Positions 23,655-36,639 of a DNA stretch of 64,000 nt are shown one piece after another. The stretch's first letter is position 1; each line of letters begins with the position of its first letter. Source of the DNA: Prostheceraeus crozeri (taxonomy: Eukaryota; Platyhelminthes; Polycladida; Euryleptidae); the NCBI GenBank assembly GCA_907163375.1, contig CAJQUW010005788.1, positions 62,001 to 126,000 on the forward strand, written 5' to 3'. Both the position numbers and the translations under genes were made by a program. The notes beneath the pieces are model-generated. The model was not told where the DNA came from. It saw only the letters and a program-made list of their open reading frames with translations, and ran no database searches.

Positions 23655-26010
23655 CAGGGCTGTGGAGCCGGAGCCGAGCCGGAGCCGGAGCCTTAAGGAG
23701 CCGATGGTTTTGGTCGGAGCCGGAGCCGATTTATCACAAAGGCTCCGGCTCCGACTCCGGCTCCGATAGTTTGAGTTTTGATATAAATCTAGAATTTTGA
23801 ATGTTATTAATTGGCATCATAAAAAAATTAAATCATTTGAAATCTAAAGATATGTCTTTTAAGTATACCAATGATCTGTCCTCCACGATATCTTTCTCTG
23901 CAGTTGCCGCCTTCTTTTGTATTATATTTATTATATATTTACACACATGTGTAATATTTTTTTATTGCATATGTTTCGTAAGACTAATTTCCATATTGAC
24001 AACGTATTCTCCAAAATCCATTAATTTGAAGACTTGTTATATGCATGCTAACTAGATGATTGTAGATTCCTAGAGACAAGTCGCCAGTCATTTATGTACA
24101 CATTTCCAGTTCAGTCAGCAAAGATAATAGCTACATTTCTTGCGCAATGTCTTAAATCTAATACGGTTACTATGTAGGCTATCATCTATCGGTATGGCTA
24201 CTGGCAGAAGCTACTGGCATCTGTGACAATGCCAATTTCCTTAGATTGTATTGTAGGCTCTTGTGCAGTCCCCCCACCTACATTTTTCAAAACAATCGGT
24301 TATTCAATTTGATCAATTTTGATTGGAGGGATAACTCTTCACACTCACACGAATGACCTGACTACAAGTCCTCACATGGCTATAGCAATAAGCGATCCCC
24401 AGCCACTTCTAGTAGCGCCCTATTATTTTAATTAAAGGTATCTCATTCACAATGAATTTCCTTTGACTTCAAAATTCAAAGGGTATATTTCAATGCGAAA
24501 AACCCGAAGGCAAATTACAATGTTGACTTGCTGACGAAGTTTGCGACCAGCATGACATCGCAATTACCCACGTAGATTTTTACAACAGCACGGAATGCTT
24601 CACTCAAACCGGTGATGCTGAAACGGACATCCAATGGTGCTGCATCTTTTGACCAGAGAAAAAATGGGGGGGGGAGGACTGCACAAGAGCCGTATCGTGT
24701 AATAATATTTCACCAAATGTCATTCCCCCAGATTTCAAGAATTTTCATTATTATTTTTTCCGTCTGTCAACACCTTATGCTGATATCATGCTGACTTATA
24801 TGTAAACAATAAAAAAAGACTGAGACGCTCTCAATAAAGGCGCCTTTTGACCTCCCTTTTCTATTGTCTGTGACATTAAACCGCACTCGCATTCGAAAGC
24901 TAGCAAAGTAGATGGGATTTCTGCTCGGTGCTCGCAGTCAAATTTTTATTATGCATAGCACCCTGCAACATACTGTGTGATACTCCGAGTTCAGTTTCAT
25001 CAGCCTAACCATCATCAGAGGAATAGTGGCAATGTGTTATATATAAATTGAATATAATAATATACATGAATCATTGACGAATTATTTAGTGCAACTTTAC
25101 GCCATAATGAAAAATACGAAATTAATATAATGTAAGTTAGGCCTTAACTTATTAAGTATGCTGCATAGAATTACAAAAGTTGTCCTAAATTAGATATTTT
25201 TAATTTTTTTAAGTATAATTTTCAATTGTACATTTCTAGCCTACACTGCAATGAGGCTATCTAAATTACAATTTCTACAGATGATGAGTCGTGGGCTACC
25301 CACCGATCATATTATTCATGGACTAACAGACTATTGAATAAAGGCAATAACAAATAACAATAACAACCTAAGCTAGCCTATATACACTTTAATATTCAAT
25401 GAAGCAATTGATATCTTTATTGATAAGGTATATTTGGCTATATAGCCGATACCCTTTCATGTTCGAGTAGATACAGGCCCTATAAGCTATTTAGAGGCAT
25501 ACGCTATCCAGTTTCATATTCAAGCTTTGTAAAAAAACTTATACTACTATTCGGCCCCTGTGACGGCTAATTAGGTATATCATCATCACTCATGTGGTCA
25601 AATTTAATGTAGCCTCGTAGTAGACTGGTTGCAGGCTAGGCCAATTTATATTTAGCCAGTGCGGGAGATCTTTATCTAATTTAACCAATCCTGGCTATAA
25701 CTTTATTTTATCTTTCAGAGATAGTCAATTCATGCAAAAATATATGACAAGTATGTTATTTGTCATTATATTAGGCTATTATCATTTTTGTTATTAACTT
25801 AAGTCGTTGCTTGTTAATGAAAACTAATTTGATGATTGTAGCAAGCCTCTAAAGGCCACACCGTTATCCAAAAACCCGTTCAACGGATCCAGGATAACCA
25901 GCATAGATAGAACCTGAATTTGAAGTCGGAGCCGGAGCCGAGCCGGAGCCTTTCACATCAGTGTCGTGGAGCCGGAGCCGATGAGATAACGCATCGGCTC
26001 CACAGCCCTG
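23655..26010. mobile_element. Non-autonomous hAT element with GGAGCC-rich ends
   Basis: The termini are inverted repeats CAGGGCTGTGGAGCC (from 23655) and GGCTCCACAGCCCTG (to 26010). An identical 8-bp duplication GATTGAAG lies at 23647-23654 and 26011-26018, diagnostic of the hAT superfamily. Both subterminal regions are packed with GGAGCC/GGCTCC hexamers in both orientations (23664-23767 and 25927-26004). The 2.1-kb AT-rich interior encodes no transposase that I can recognise, so the element depends on one supplied elsewhere. Confidence 0.92.
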
Positions 26011-26346
26011 GATTGAAGTAATGCTGTTGTTGTTTTTTTGTAAGCCAATATATTTCTACGACTAAGCGTCGTTATCATCAGGGCACATATTATAAAATAT
26101 GATCATGACATTTTGGACATAGACGAAAATAGTTACCTCGAGTTATAGATACATTGGAAATCTCAAAAAAAATCATACCTGTTGATATCAGTTTGCTTAT
26201 GAACAATTTTATACATAAAAATAAGATGACAACGTAGTCAGCGAGCTTTGAGTGACAACAAGTTAAGAGTGCGGAGTCTGTCGCGGTAATCCAAATGACT
26301 TATATGATAAAAAGATTTAGAAATACGTCTCTGAACACTCGATCAG

Positions 26347-29300
26347 CAGTGGCGGACGCAGAAATTTCTGGTAGGGGGGTGGGGATGATTGGTGTTGTAC
26401 TCAAGCAGCCAAACAGGTGTCTCAATGCTCTAGTTGAATAAATCCGTAGATTCAAATTCAGGCACGGCATTATGCTTTACAATTCAACAGTCATAAGTTA
26501 CATCTTCTTTTCAAACAAGCTTATTAGTTGACAACAATTTGTTATAGCATTGATAGTCTTTGGGTATCAGCAATCATTTCAGCCTATTTTCCTAGAATCA
26601 TTGAGAAATCTCATAAAGGCAAGAAATTTGACTGCAATATTCATGGGACCTAAGGCTAAATTTGTAATTGTGTAGTCTTTATAAATCCATTCCTTTAAAA
26701 TGCAATATAAGTTAGCGATAACGCAATAATGTTTTCATATGACGATTACTTGTGGCTTATTAAAGCAGCTATAGCTTACATGTATATGCATACTATGATC
26801 AGCACAGTAGGCTCTTTGAAGGCCTAAACGATTGAATTCCATTTGATAAATGATCATCGTTTTATTTATAAAAATGAAATCAAAACAGGGAATTCATGAA
26901 AGAATAAAGTCAGTTCGCCTTTTATACTTGTTGGCGAACACATCTATCACATGCTCAATGTCAATTCTAATTTCTGGGTGGATGTACATTAAGGCAAGTC
27001 CAGTCAAACGTTCATCTGACATTCTTGATCGCAGATAATCCTTCAGCAATTTCATGGCACCAAAGGCCCTTTTTGCAGAGCAGGTTGTTACCGGAATCGT
27101 GCAAAATATCTGGAGCATCTTCTTGATAGTGGGCATCCTGAAATAAATTCAAAAAATGTGCGGAAGTTTGTGTTACAGATATTCAAATCATGAATCATTA
27201 ATGTTTCCATGAATTATTAATTATTTTCCTGTAATTATTAATCCTGAATTATTAGTCCTGTCCTGTAATTAGTCATTTTGTAAATTCCATTCTGAAATTA
27301 ACATAGCATTTTTAAACAGAAATGAAAGCAAGTCTGACAAGTAGGGCCTAGACCTAGGGCCTTTACTGTCAATATTTTCAATTGCAATAGGGCCTCCTAG
27401 GTATGTAGCCTACTAAAAGTACATTGAATGCGGAAATTATTGAAAGATCCTACTATATCACAGTGAATCGCTAACAAACTGAATTGTATTTTGTAGCTTT
27501 TTAGTCATACACTTCCATGTGATTACTTACCTTTCGGGCACTAAATCAAGAGCTTCCAAAGGTGTAGTTGGGGTGTGATTTCCACTTTGTCAGAATCGCA
27601 ACCAATTGAGGAATTCAATCCGCACCTCCTCTTCATTTGGTGAGCCCAAAATTGCCTTGTACATTTCGAAGGCTGGGAGGAGATCATTCCATGTACTCGA
27701 GTTGAAGTTGGACGGAATCAGGGCAGTTATCTTTGATACCAGTGTGAAATGGGATGAAAAGTGAGATCGAAAAGATTCAAGTATGGTATCAAGATACGGA
27801 AACCAAATAGCTCTCCTGAAGTATTGGTCTTCATTGTCAGAAGGCACATTGGTTCGATGCGTTTGCCGGAGTGCAAGGCGTGGTACATGGATAGTAGCTC
27901 CCACAGAGCTTGCTAACCTCTTAGCTGCTTCGAAGGGTCCATGGGCTTCATCTGTCCATTCCGCATCATCCTTGCGCCATGTTTCCAAAGTAGATATGAC
28001 GAAATCGACGTTTTCCACCGCGTTAACCAAGTCTTGGTTGACAGTTTGCAGATATCTTGAGACGGATGCGGTCAGAGCCATAACCTTCTGGGCAGAAGAG
28101 AGAGCTACGATGAGTGTGGGCTCGGTGATTGAACGCAGGCAGGATCTTGAAGTGTCAGCAGTTTTACGGTCAGTGCAAGACAGGAGTCGTTCGAGACATT
28201 CAGCGATGTGCCTATAATTGCAGCAGAAAGTGAGCAGTGCATCATGCCGTTGGATAAATCGTGTTTCACAAAATCCTTTCAGACTTTCCATTGGGCTGCC
28301 AGCTTCTGAGAGAATTTCCCGGAGAGCTTCTCTTCTTTTGCCGGAGTGATTGAAGAAGTTAGTGGCGTCTTTCACTGATTGAAACATATCTCGAATTTCT
28401 GGGACCTCATTTGACGAGTTTAGGACTAAATTCAACACATGACTGCTGCAATGAACATAGAACGCAGAGGGACACATTTCCTGGATCCGCTGTTGAACCC
28501 CGCTCACATGGCCTGACATGGTTGATGCTCCATCATATCCCTGACCTACCAAATAATCCAGATCAAAGTTTTTGGATTTCAAATTGTCCATTATTTCATT
28601 TGCAAGATTCTCCGCAGAAAGATCGATCACGCTTTTGAACTTCATAAATTCCTCTCTTATTCTATTGATTCCATTTTCTCGGCTTACAAATCTGACGCAT
28701 AGGCAGAGCTGTTCTTTGTGAGAAGAGTTTGTGGTCTCGTCTGCAATTATGGAGAAGTATCGGGATTCATCAATATCATTCTTTATGCTTCTGAATACAG
28801 AGTCTCCACATATTTCAATCAATTCATTTTGCGTCGTCTTTGATATGTAAGTCGCATTCTTGTTTGCCTTTTCTAGATGCTCTTTGAGGACATTATCTCC
28901 CTCGTCGACCCGATATTCCAGCAGAGCTCTAAAGTTGCCCTCTTCCTTTTCTATTTCTTTACTCAGATCCAGCTGTCCATGATCGCGATGTCCGCGGAGT
29001 GCTATTCCGATCCTTCCACACAGAATTATTGTTTTGATGATGGGTATCAGGCGATTTCTTGAGTCTTTGACATTCTGTCTGTGCTGACTATTTATCTGAG
29101 AATAGACATCCATCGATGGTTTGTTCAAGATTTGCAGGAACAGGTCAGCGAATTCTTGTGAGGCTTTGTGATACTCCGTAGATAGATGGCACGAAAGATA
29201 TCCTCCTGCTCCAGTGAGATGGCTGTATTTGTTGAGGATAGATCCTACTAGCTGACCAGGTTCTGTTAATTTTCCTCTGTTGTTCTTGCTGTTTTCACCT

Positions 29301-31563
29301 CCAAACAGCACACATGGAACGCACAATAATCCTTGCGCACTTGGTGAGTATTTGAAACAATCATAGATTCCTGACATGTGCTGAATTCCCAAGTAGACTC
29401 TTTGTGGACGCTTGCCACCTTTCTGCGTGAAAGGAAAATCGAATTCCTTTGTTGGCATCCAATGCTCAGTTAGTAGACTCTGCTTGGTGGATTTATCCAA
29501 TCTTGTCACCATACTTGAATCTTTTTGACCTTTCCTAAAGACACAGCCTATATCATTGTCTGAGCACAATGTCATACGCTCGCTTGAAGATGGAGGTGTT
29601 GATGTGGAAGAAGTGACACAAGTAATGGGCCTGTTGCATGGAGCGTCATCCGATGATGTTGTCACACTGATGCTGTTGTCCACAGTGGATGTATTGGGTT
29701 TGGATGATAGGCCTACTCCCTTTGAGAAGAAGTCGGAAATTAATCGCATTTTCTTATTTGGCACCTCACCAGACATACTTGTTGTAAATGAAATGAAATG
29801 GAACTTAGGCCTAGTTAGCTTATGAAATAATAAAGACTAGTTCCCAAACAAAATACATGTAGTCTTGAGCCTACATGTACATGTACAATGTTGTACATGT
29901 AATGTACAATTGTATATGCATGTCCATGGATAATGGATAACATAGGCCTATAGTAGCTACTAGTTTCAAATAAATGGCATATTGTATTATAAGCTTATAC
30001 ATGTATTAGCTGGTAATACAAATACTATGTATTTGCCAGGTTGTCGTCTGTTTTTGCAATCTGCTATGTTCTAAAGAATTTGCCTTCGTTCTTGTGCCTT
30101 ATTACAAGAAACAGTCTCATAGGTCTCATGGCTAACTTTTGTCCAAAATTTAATTTTTACTGATTTTTCTTTGGAATTTTATAAATCTGATGTGAAGAGC
30201 AAATTACTCGTCATTTTTTGTTTATTCTTGTGGAAAATCAACGCAGAACAAAATAGTTGAAAAAATTGGCTGTGAGACTTACTGCTAATGTACATGTAAC
30301 CTCAGCGACTTCTCAAAAGTAACTGGAAATACAAGTTCAAATTTTACCCCTAACTTAACTACTTCCGAGATGAGGCGCGCTACTGACTCATGACCGGAGC
30401 TGCTGGCGAATCGATCGCAACTTTAAACTTCCGTCTCCACTCTCAGGTAGGTCCTTCTCAGATGGCATCCGATCAGGGTACCTGCTAGCTTCTCAGACTG
30501 TCAAAGTTGTTGCTTTCGACACTACACCCAGACAGGTCATCCGGACGAAGTAGGGGAGGAGTTCTAAATTTGCTATTAAAACATACAGTAAGTGGTGGCC
30601 AGCCGTCACTGGGGTCATCCTACTTCTCATGGCCAAGTCGGTGGTACAGTAAGCCCTTGAGTTATTCTTCCTCCGGCGAAGCTTCGATAGCGGAGCTCTT
30701 CCGCTTTGCCACCAAAGAGGAACACCCAGGCAGTTACCCGGGGCCGAGGTCCCTCACGCCGGAGTTAGTCGAATCTGCTGTCAGAAACGACGCAGCGACA
30801 GGGCTTCTGATGCCGCTGAGGGGGTTACCCCATACCGTATTGTACCACCGACCTTGAATGTGAATGCATCATTTCATCATTTTCATCTTCAAAATTTGAA
30901 TACTTACTTCTTTAAATCAAAATAACCAATGATGAAGGACAGATAGGGATGAAAGTTTGCACGAAAAGTAGCAGCAGCAATTCAACTTGGCTCTCCTCTC
31001 AGTTGACATCGTTTACAAAGCTATCAAGAACGAATAATGCGAGAATGTGCAAATCATGCGTTCTCATTGGAAATTCAGGAACAAGTGGATAGCTCACTCG
31101 CCACTCGCCGCTCGCGTAATTCGGTTGGTCGTCAGGTCCAGAATCACTTATTCAACCTAAACGAAATCTTGCCGGAGTTGATAGGAATAACATCTGCATA
31201 TTACATAATTCAAGCAGAACTTCTAAAATCGGCATTAAACAGCAGGTCACCTGCGCCTCGTGCGTCAGGGATGCTACAGTTTAATGTAAGCAAACTTCTG
31301 CAGAGACCTCTTCATTCCTTGGTTAGAGGTTCTCTCCTTTCCTTAATTCATGTCTCCATGCTGATAAGAAATCCAAATGTTTATTATATAATAACAAGAG
31401 AAACTGGGCCAAATATGTTTCAGAATTCAGACTACCATCATTATTTGTACTTCTAAAGTACTAATTGCCAAAATGTATTGCTTGCATTTACAATCCACAA
31501 TCAAGTTTGAGCTGGTGGGGGGGGGGGATGCATCCCGGCATACCCCCCTTGGGTCCGCCGCTG
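26347..31563 (-). mobile_element. hAT element carrying a ZMYM1-like transposase
   Basis: Ends are CAGTGGCGGACGCAG at 26347 and an inverted GGGTCCGCCGCTG ending at 31563. They are flanked by a perfect 8-bp duplication TCGATCAG at 26339-26346 and 31564-31571. The 5.2-kb element contains a two-exon transposase gene on the minus strand (26894-29776). About 1.8 kb upstream of the gene (29777-31563) is non-coding as far as I can tell. It includes several TACATGTA words (29856-29900, 30000, 30291) and a GC-rich patch at 30430-30860 that I do not recognise. Confidence 0.93.
26894..29776 (-). pseudogene. hAT transposase (TTF zinc finger, DUF4371, dimerisation), one nonsense codon
   Basis: Exon 1 starts at ATG 29776 and runs to a splice donor at 27531/27530 (GAAAG then GTAAGT). 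Exon 2 is 27137-26894, after acceptor TTATTTCAG. Domains in order: a TTF-type zinc finger region (SGIYDCFKYSPSAQGLLCVP, residues about 130-210), and a DUF4371-type RNase-H core. The core has SIIADETTNSSHKEQL (first catalytic Asp) and YLVGQGYDGASTMSGHVSG (second). Exon 2 holds the C-terminal hAT dimerisation domain (TIPVTTCSAKRAFGAMKLLK, then LRSRMSDERLTGLALMYIHP). An in-frame TGA at 27590-27592, 20 codons before the donor, is the only break seen; the flanks suggest a former tryptophan. Related animal genes are annotated zinc finger MYM-type protein 1-like. Confidence 0.88.
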
Positions 31564-31571
31564 TCGATCAG

Positions 31572-32593
31572 TTTGATATTTTTCACTTTATGCGGACACG
31601 ACAAAATATTGCAATATTCTAAAGCGCTACGAACGTGCACCTTGTACAAAAAAACAACCGCGTTTGGTTCTAAATAATTAAAAGATCGACGAATCAGGCC
31701 TAGTTGTCTTCGAGCTCGATTTACAATGTTTACTACATGAGAATCAAATGAAAATTCATCATCAATATATATCCCGAGATCTTTGTATATCTTAACAACA
31801 GGAACGATTATAAAACCATGAAGAGTAGAAAGCCATGTTGCGAAGAAGATATAATCTTATTAGCGTAACAGTGATCAATAATAGCACGTCTAGGAATCCT
31901 TTCCATTACACGACAAATGAAACTTGATTAGGTTGAAACGATCATGCAATCATAGTTCTTTTCAAACTTCAGTTGAAATTATTCAAATTGTTGGCACATG
32001 CTTGTATTTCAATGCAAACATGAATATCGTATTAATAAGAAATATCTCATACATCATGTGTGTAATGTCTGCATGTGTATGTTAATAGATACGTCTTAAA
32101 ATAGCATTTTAAAATTCGAAGCCTCCAATTTTGGCAGATGTTTTAAATAATAGCGGATTTGGCTATGAATGTACGTAGAAGATACTTAATTTGTGCTTTG
32201 AGCACGACTCAAATATGCGTGTGTGAATAGTGAAAGATCCAGATTTAAAGGTATCCATTTCAATGTATCTGTACGACCTGCAGATACCCAAGGAATTCAA
32301 CGTATAAGGAAATTACACAGAAATGACTGCATGTAAAAATTCTCATTTACATTGCATTATAATATGTTTGCGAACAGAAACAACAGCACGAATTGTTCAC
32401 AGAAAATAAACAGGTTGTTGCTCCCTTAAATCATTTTGCTCACTTTGCCTGATTTGCGAGGAGATCGAATCATTCGTTGGTGTCCTCAACAACGCGTTCA
32501 CTTATTTTCCACCAGTATCTTCTGTGACCACCAACTTTCGGGTGATAGTTAGCCAAGTGGCAATTATTCATTAAGGCTATTATCCGGCTCACA
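31572..32593. other. No recognisable gene
   Basis: AT-rich intergenic sequence following the hAT element. No supported ORF, RNA gene or bounded repeat seen. Confidence 0.4.
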
Positions 32594-32712
32594 CCAACTT
32601 GAGATGAGGTAGTTGCTGCAGATGTTTAGATCTCCTGTCTTTGGCAGTATCACTATAACCGACTTGTTCCATTCATCAGGAACTTTCTCTTCTGACCAAA
32701 GTGTCTAAATAT
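32594..32712 (-). pseudogene. Short LINE reverse transcriptase relic
   Basis: On the minus strand the segment translates to LWSEEKVPDEWNKSVIVILP followed by KTGDLNICSNY. This closely resembles the RT region just before the palm in RTE/Jockey-like LINEs, where the usual wording is EEKVPDEW..G.IV.LPKKGDL..C.N. It is only about 40 residues long and is followed by stops. Confidence 0.7.
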
Positions 32713-34394
32713 GCTTCAGACTATGCTTGACTGCATATATTGACCAGGGTAATTCCATGAAATACGCACTGACGTTCTGACACAAAGTCGTCATTTCTCA
32801 CCATGAAGAAGTGGGACGATTTCCATGAAAATGCACCATACCATGCCAGATTACTTTGAAATATTAATCACTTTTCAAACATTTAATAGTCGTACTTCTT
32901 TCGATGTTGGGGGTCAAAAGGTCACTGTAACGCATGGACGTGCGCAAAATTTTCATTTTCATTTACAAAATTACATTAGATTTGCGAATATAGAATTTCA
33001 CAAATGAATTAAAGTAGTCATAATTCCCGCTCCGTTTGATTTTCGCATTTTCTCAATCGATTATCTACGAGTAAGTGAAATTCCGTTCGATTATCATACT
33101 TGTGAAACATCCCCTCCCCCCACCCCCATTAGAACAGTGTGTCCAAGGATGTCGTCTCGTAGAATCACATTTCTGATTTGGGCAAATGTAGCATTTTTAG
33201 CATAATATTCGCATCCGCACATTATGTATGAAAACAATCCAGTGATGCCCTCCCCATGGTAGAGAATTGCAAAGGCAGCTCGTCATGTCTTCAGTGACAT
33301 GTCGTTGTCACATATGATTGCCTCTCGAGATTTCTTTCATCTCTGCCAGGAATATTTTATTGTATTCTAAAATTTGTTCGTATTGTTCTGTATAGGACGG
33401 CCTCAATGTGATAGTTGATACAGTTGCAGTTTTAGATCATGTCTAGTTCAAAATTAGATGTGTCTGTTGACCCAGTACTTCAGATTTTATTTTTCTATCA
33501 TATTGATTTTCATGGTCATTTTGTAATAGAGTGGCGATCAACTAGTCAGGTTATCAGTGTGTTTTATGCAACTTTTTTAAACACAATTTCCGCTAAATTG
33601 TACTCAAGACTTTTTCGATAATCAATGTTTCTGTAGCTCAATCCAAATCGAGCAATTAAAGTATCTCCGTTGTCAATGTTGCATGGACCTCATAAGATTT
33701 TCCACAGCATTGAAATCCACACAAGAGTCTTAATACTGGATGTCTGTGTGTATGCGTTTGTATCAAAAACTGAGTTCCTATTATTATTATTAGTCGACTC
33801 AAAAATTACAAAACTTGGCTCGATTTCTAAACGTGCGAATTCAATTCAAGCCAATTTCAGGATGAAAACGTGAGAACTTTGGTTAATTGTTGGAAATGTG
33901 AGAAGCAGGGTGATTTGTTTTTAGAAAATGGAAAAATGTGACTTGTTGAGAAGTATTGCTGCCTTTTCATCCTATTATACGCCACGCGGATGTGTCAGAA
34001 TGGGCTTAGATGCATTTCGATATTTTACGCTTCTTTAAGTTCACATAAAGCTATCACATGCAAATATTGAATCAAATCTAGTTGAGCTACATGTCTGCAA
34101 TCAAAATGAATTTGTTGAGTATCAAGATTCACTATTCAATTATATCACAATCGTTACGTATGTCCTTTCCTTCTATATTTATCTAGTAGGCTATATATTT
34201 GCAAAAAGCTGTAAGCACAGTGGAACTTCCTTTATCAGTGTATTAGTTAGGCTGCAATTGTGACAACGACTCGACGAAAGGAGTACAGCTATGAATGGAT
34301 AACTCCATCAACTATCATCTGGAAGAGAGCACTTTGCGTCGTGATGGTCACAACGACATTGACAATTCCATCGTGCAAAGGGTTTCCAAAGTTT
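32713..34394. other. No recognisable gene
   Basis: AT-rich sequence with short chance-like ORFs (32825-33007, 33439-33873, 34260-34502). Nothing supported. Confidence 0.4.
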
Positions 34395-34405
34395 TTAACC
34401 CTTAC

Positions 34406-34616
34406 TTTACCATGGGGTGTCTACACACCCCAAGACGTCACATTTTTTGTGTATTTCTTTAACTGGATAAAGTCCGATGATGCCCTGCCAGTTTATCCTT
34501 GAGGTGAATATCACTAAAAAGTTACAGTAATAAACTTTTTGAAGTATGAAGTAATTTCGCGGTGAAAATGTTTTTGAAAAATGTAGCGTTGTTTACCATG
34601 GGGTGTATCACACCCC
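34406..34616. repeat. Left subterminal hairpin repeats of the piggyBac element
   Basis: TTTACCATGGGGTGT occurs at 34406-34420 and 34592-34606, each time followed after 3-4 nt by ACACCCC, giving a 7-bp stem (34414-34431 and 34600-34616). An inverted relative is near the right end. The arrangement suggests transposase or host-factor binding sites. Confidence 0.75.
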
Positions 34617-34709
34617 AAATATATATTTGGTAACGAACAACAATGGAGGTTTATGATTGTATTCTGAATGATCCTAAAAAACAATTGGTATTCAATTTTC
34701 TACAGTCAA

Positions 34710-36083
34710 CAACGTGGACATTTTATGATAGCGTGTTCAGCACACACGGTCGTTTGACAAAAAACACATTTTTTTAGATTTTCTGTCACGTTCTCTTGGA
34801 CAATGATCGCATCGCCTTTGTTTCGGTACCAGTTCGATGATAGGCCTCATTGGCAACCTTGCCGGCTCAAGTGCGTTGCCCTCTCTGCAACCAATAAGAG
34901 ACTTTGACAATTGAAGTAGAAAGCGTTTTCGAACTTCTCCACTTCTTTGTTCATATTCTGGATGCATCTAGAGGAATAAAACCAGTGCGTTGTACGAGCA
35001 GATGTTCAGCAAATTCATGAACAAAGTCAGAGGCCAACGATTGCTTTTTCGAATGCAATTATAATTTCGCACCAGTTGGTCTGGTGTGTCCACACCGCAC
35101 TTCCTTTATTGTAATCAAGAATGATTTGAGGTTTTCTTGACTCATCATTTGAAATGTCGATGTCGTGATGGTTGGTCGACAGAAGAATGACTGCTTTATT
35201 TTTCTTCGGGACGTAGGATACAATTGTTGCTTTGTCTTGAAATCCGAATACACTGGTAAATTGGTGCCTAGTTGAATCAGGCATCATTTCCGAAGGTAAT
35301 TCGGTTTTACTACGACGAATGGTGCCCGTCATAGTGATTTGACGTCCAAGAAGATTTCTTGTAAGCTGAAAGCTTGTAAAAAGATTGTCCATATAGATGT
35401 GACGGCCAGATCCTGTGCAGAAATAGGTCAATTGAAGTACAACACACTGACCTTGATCTCTTTCCGGAACATCACCAACTCTTCCTAGGTAAGGCTGTAA
35501 ATTGAGAGAATAATAGGTTTTTGAATCACATAAAGCCCATAACTTTATTCCATAGCGGCCTGGCTTTGAAGGGATGAACATTTTAAAAGGACAGCGCCCT
35601 CGGAAACTGACAAGCTGTTCGTCTGCAGTCAATTCAGATCCAGGTGAATAGTTAGCTCGAAATTTAGTCACAATTTCTTCGAAAATACAGCGCAAAGGTG
35701 CAAATTTGTCTTGAGAATTTCTTTCACTCCGGCAATCAAATCGAAGATAACGTAGAAGTTGAGTGAATCGATTTCTGGCCATGGAATCATTGAATATTGG
35801 CCTTCCCTCGGCCGCACTCCAGAGGTCAGTCAGTCGAGTTTTGTTCTCATACAAAGCAGCAGCAAGAAGCAACAGACCGAAAAAAGAATATAGTTCTTCT
35901 ACATTTGTTTCTTTCCAAGTATGTGTATGCTCGCTAGCTTCCTTATTGGTACATTCAGCTATCTTCTGAACAAGACTGGGAGAAATGAATAATTTGAAGG
36001 CTTCCTCAGGTGATGAACCACAGTGTCTTTGAGCATGCTTAGTAGGACCACTTTGATTTCGAATATAGACAATAAATTGCTAC
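34710..36083 (-). pseudogene. piggyBac transposase, frameshifted and without its N-terminus
   Basis: An open frame can be followed from a stop near 36083 to about 35110 with the piggyBac core. It runs SFFGLLLLAAALYENKTRL, ADEQLVSFRGRCPFKMF (first catalytic Asp), KPGRYGIKLWALCDS, then IYMDNLFTSFQL (second Asp). The third Asp block (GVDTPDQLVRNYN) is present at about 35095-35060 but in another frame, showing a frameshift near 35110. A TAG then interrupts before HPEYEQRSG. The C-terminal Cys-rich module (RRCDHCPRER, then CVFCQTTVCAEH) needs one more frame change at an A-run near 34770. The N-terminus before QFIVYIRNQSGP is lost. All three aspartates survive as codons. Confidence 0.88.
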
Positions 36084-36098
36084 GACTCTATGATAAGA

Positions 36099-36171
36099 TT
36101 CCATGGTATAGTGGTTAGAGCTGCAGACCATGAAGTAGTATGACACAGGGTCGAGTTCTGAGTCGACCTAC
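36099..36171 (+). tRNA. tRNA-like sequence (pseudogene or SINE head)
   Basis: A 73-nt stretch contains a perfect box A consensus (TGGTATAGTGG at 36104-36114) and a T-arm-like GGGTCGAGTTCTGAGTCGACC with a weak box B. It is followed by T5 at 36173-36177, a possible Pol III terminator. I cannot fold a convincing anticodon arm by eye, so a real tRNA gene is unlikely. It lies inside the piggyBac element, next to the point where the transposase N-terminus is lost. Confidence 0.4.
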
Positions 36172-36639
36172 CTTTTTCCCTTATATTATTTATAATGTAA
36201 AATCATATATTTTCTCAATTACAAATGTGAGAGTCAGGTATGTGTATAGTTAGGATGCGTCTGTTTACCCTTCGAAAGATTAAAATTTCAGGATTAGAAA
36301 GATCTGTCGTTACATCAGTCGATTATCCTACACTGATCCTACATATAGTCACTTAGTTTTTCAAGATAAATTAGAGTTTCCTGATACTTCGTGCAGTAAA
36401 TACCATTATAGTCAGAATCCAATAAATTCATACTCACTTTTTCTTGACATATCCACCGCTATATACAGACAAATTTTTCACAAATCGTTTTAGAAAGAGA
36501 ACGTATGCAGGTGATATAATGCCAGTCAGCAGGTGAAGGATTTTCCGAAACGGTGATTAAATTTAGTTTAATTAAAACAAAAACTTGCGAAAACTGACTA
36601 AGATTGATTAAAAGCATTTACAACAACCGATTGTGAATT

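Noticed and set aside
23664-23767. GGAGCC repeats as a CRISPR-like or coding repeat
   Set aside because: Short degenerate hexamers in both orientations at hAT ends, with no spacers and no frame conserved.
27783-28217. 144-residue frame opposite the hAT transposase
   Set aside because: Antisense shadow of a much better supported coding strand.
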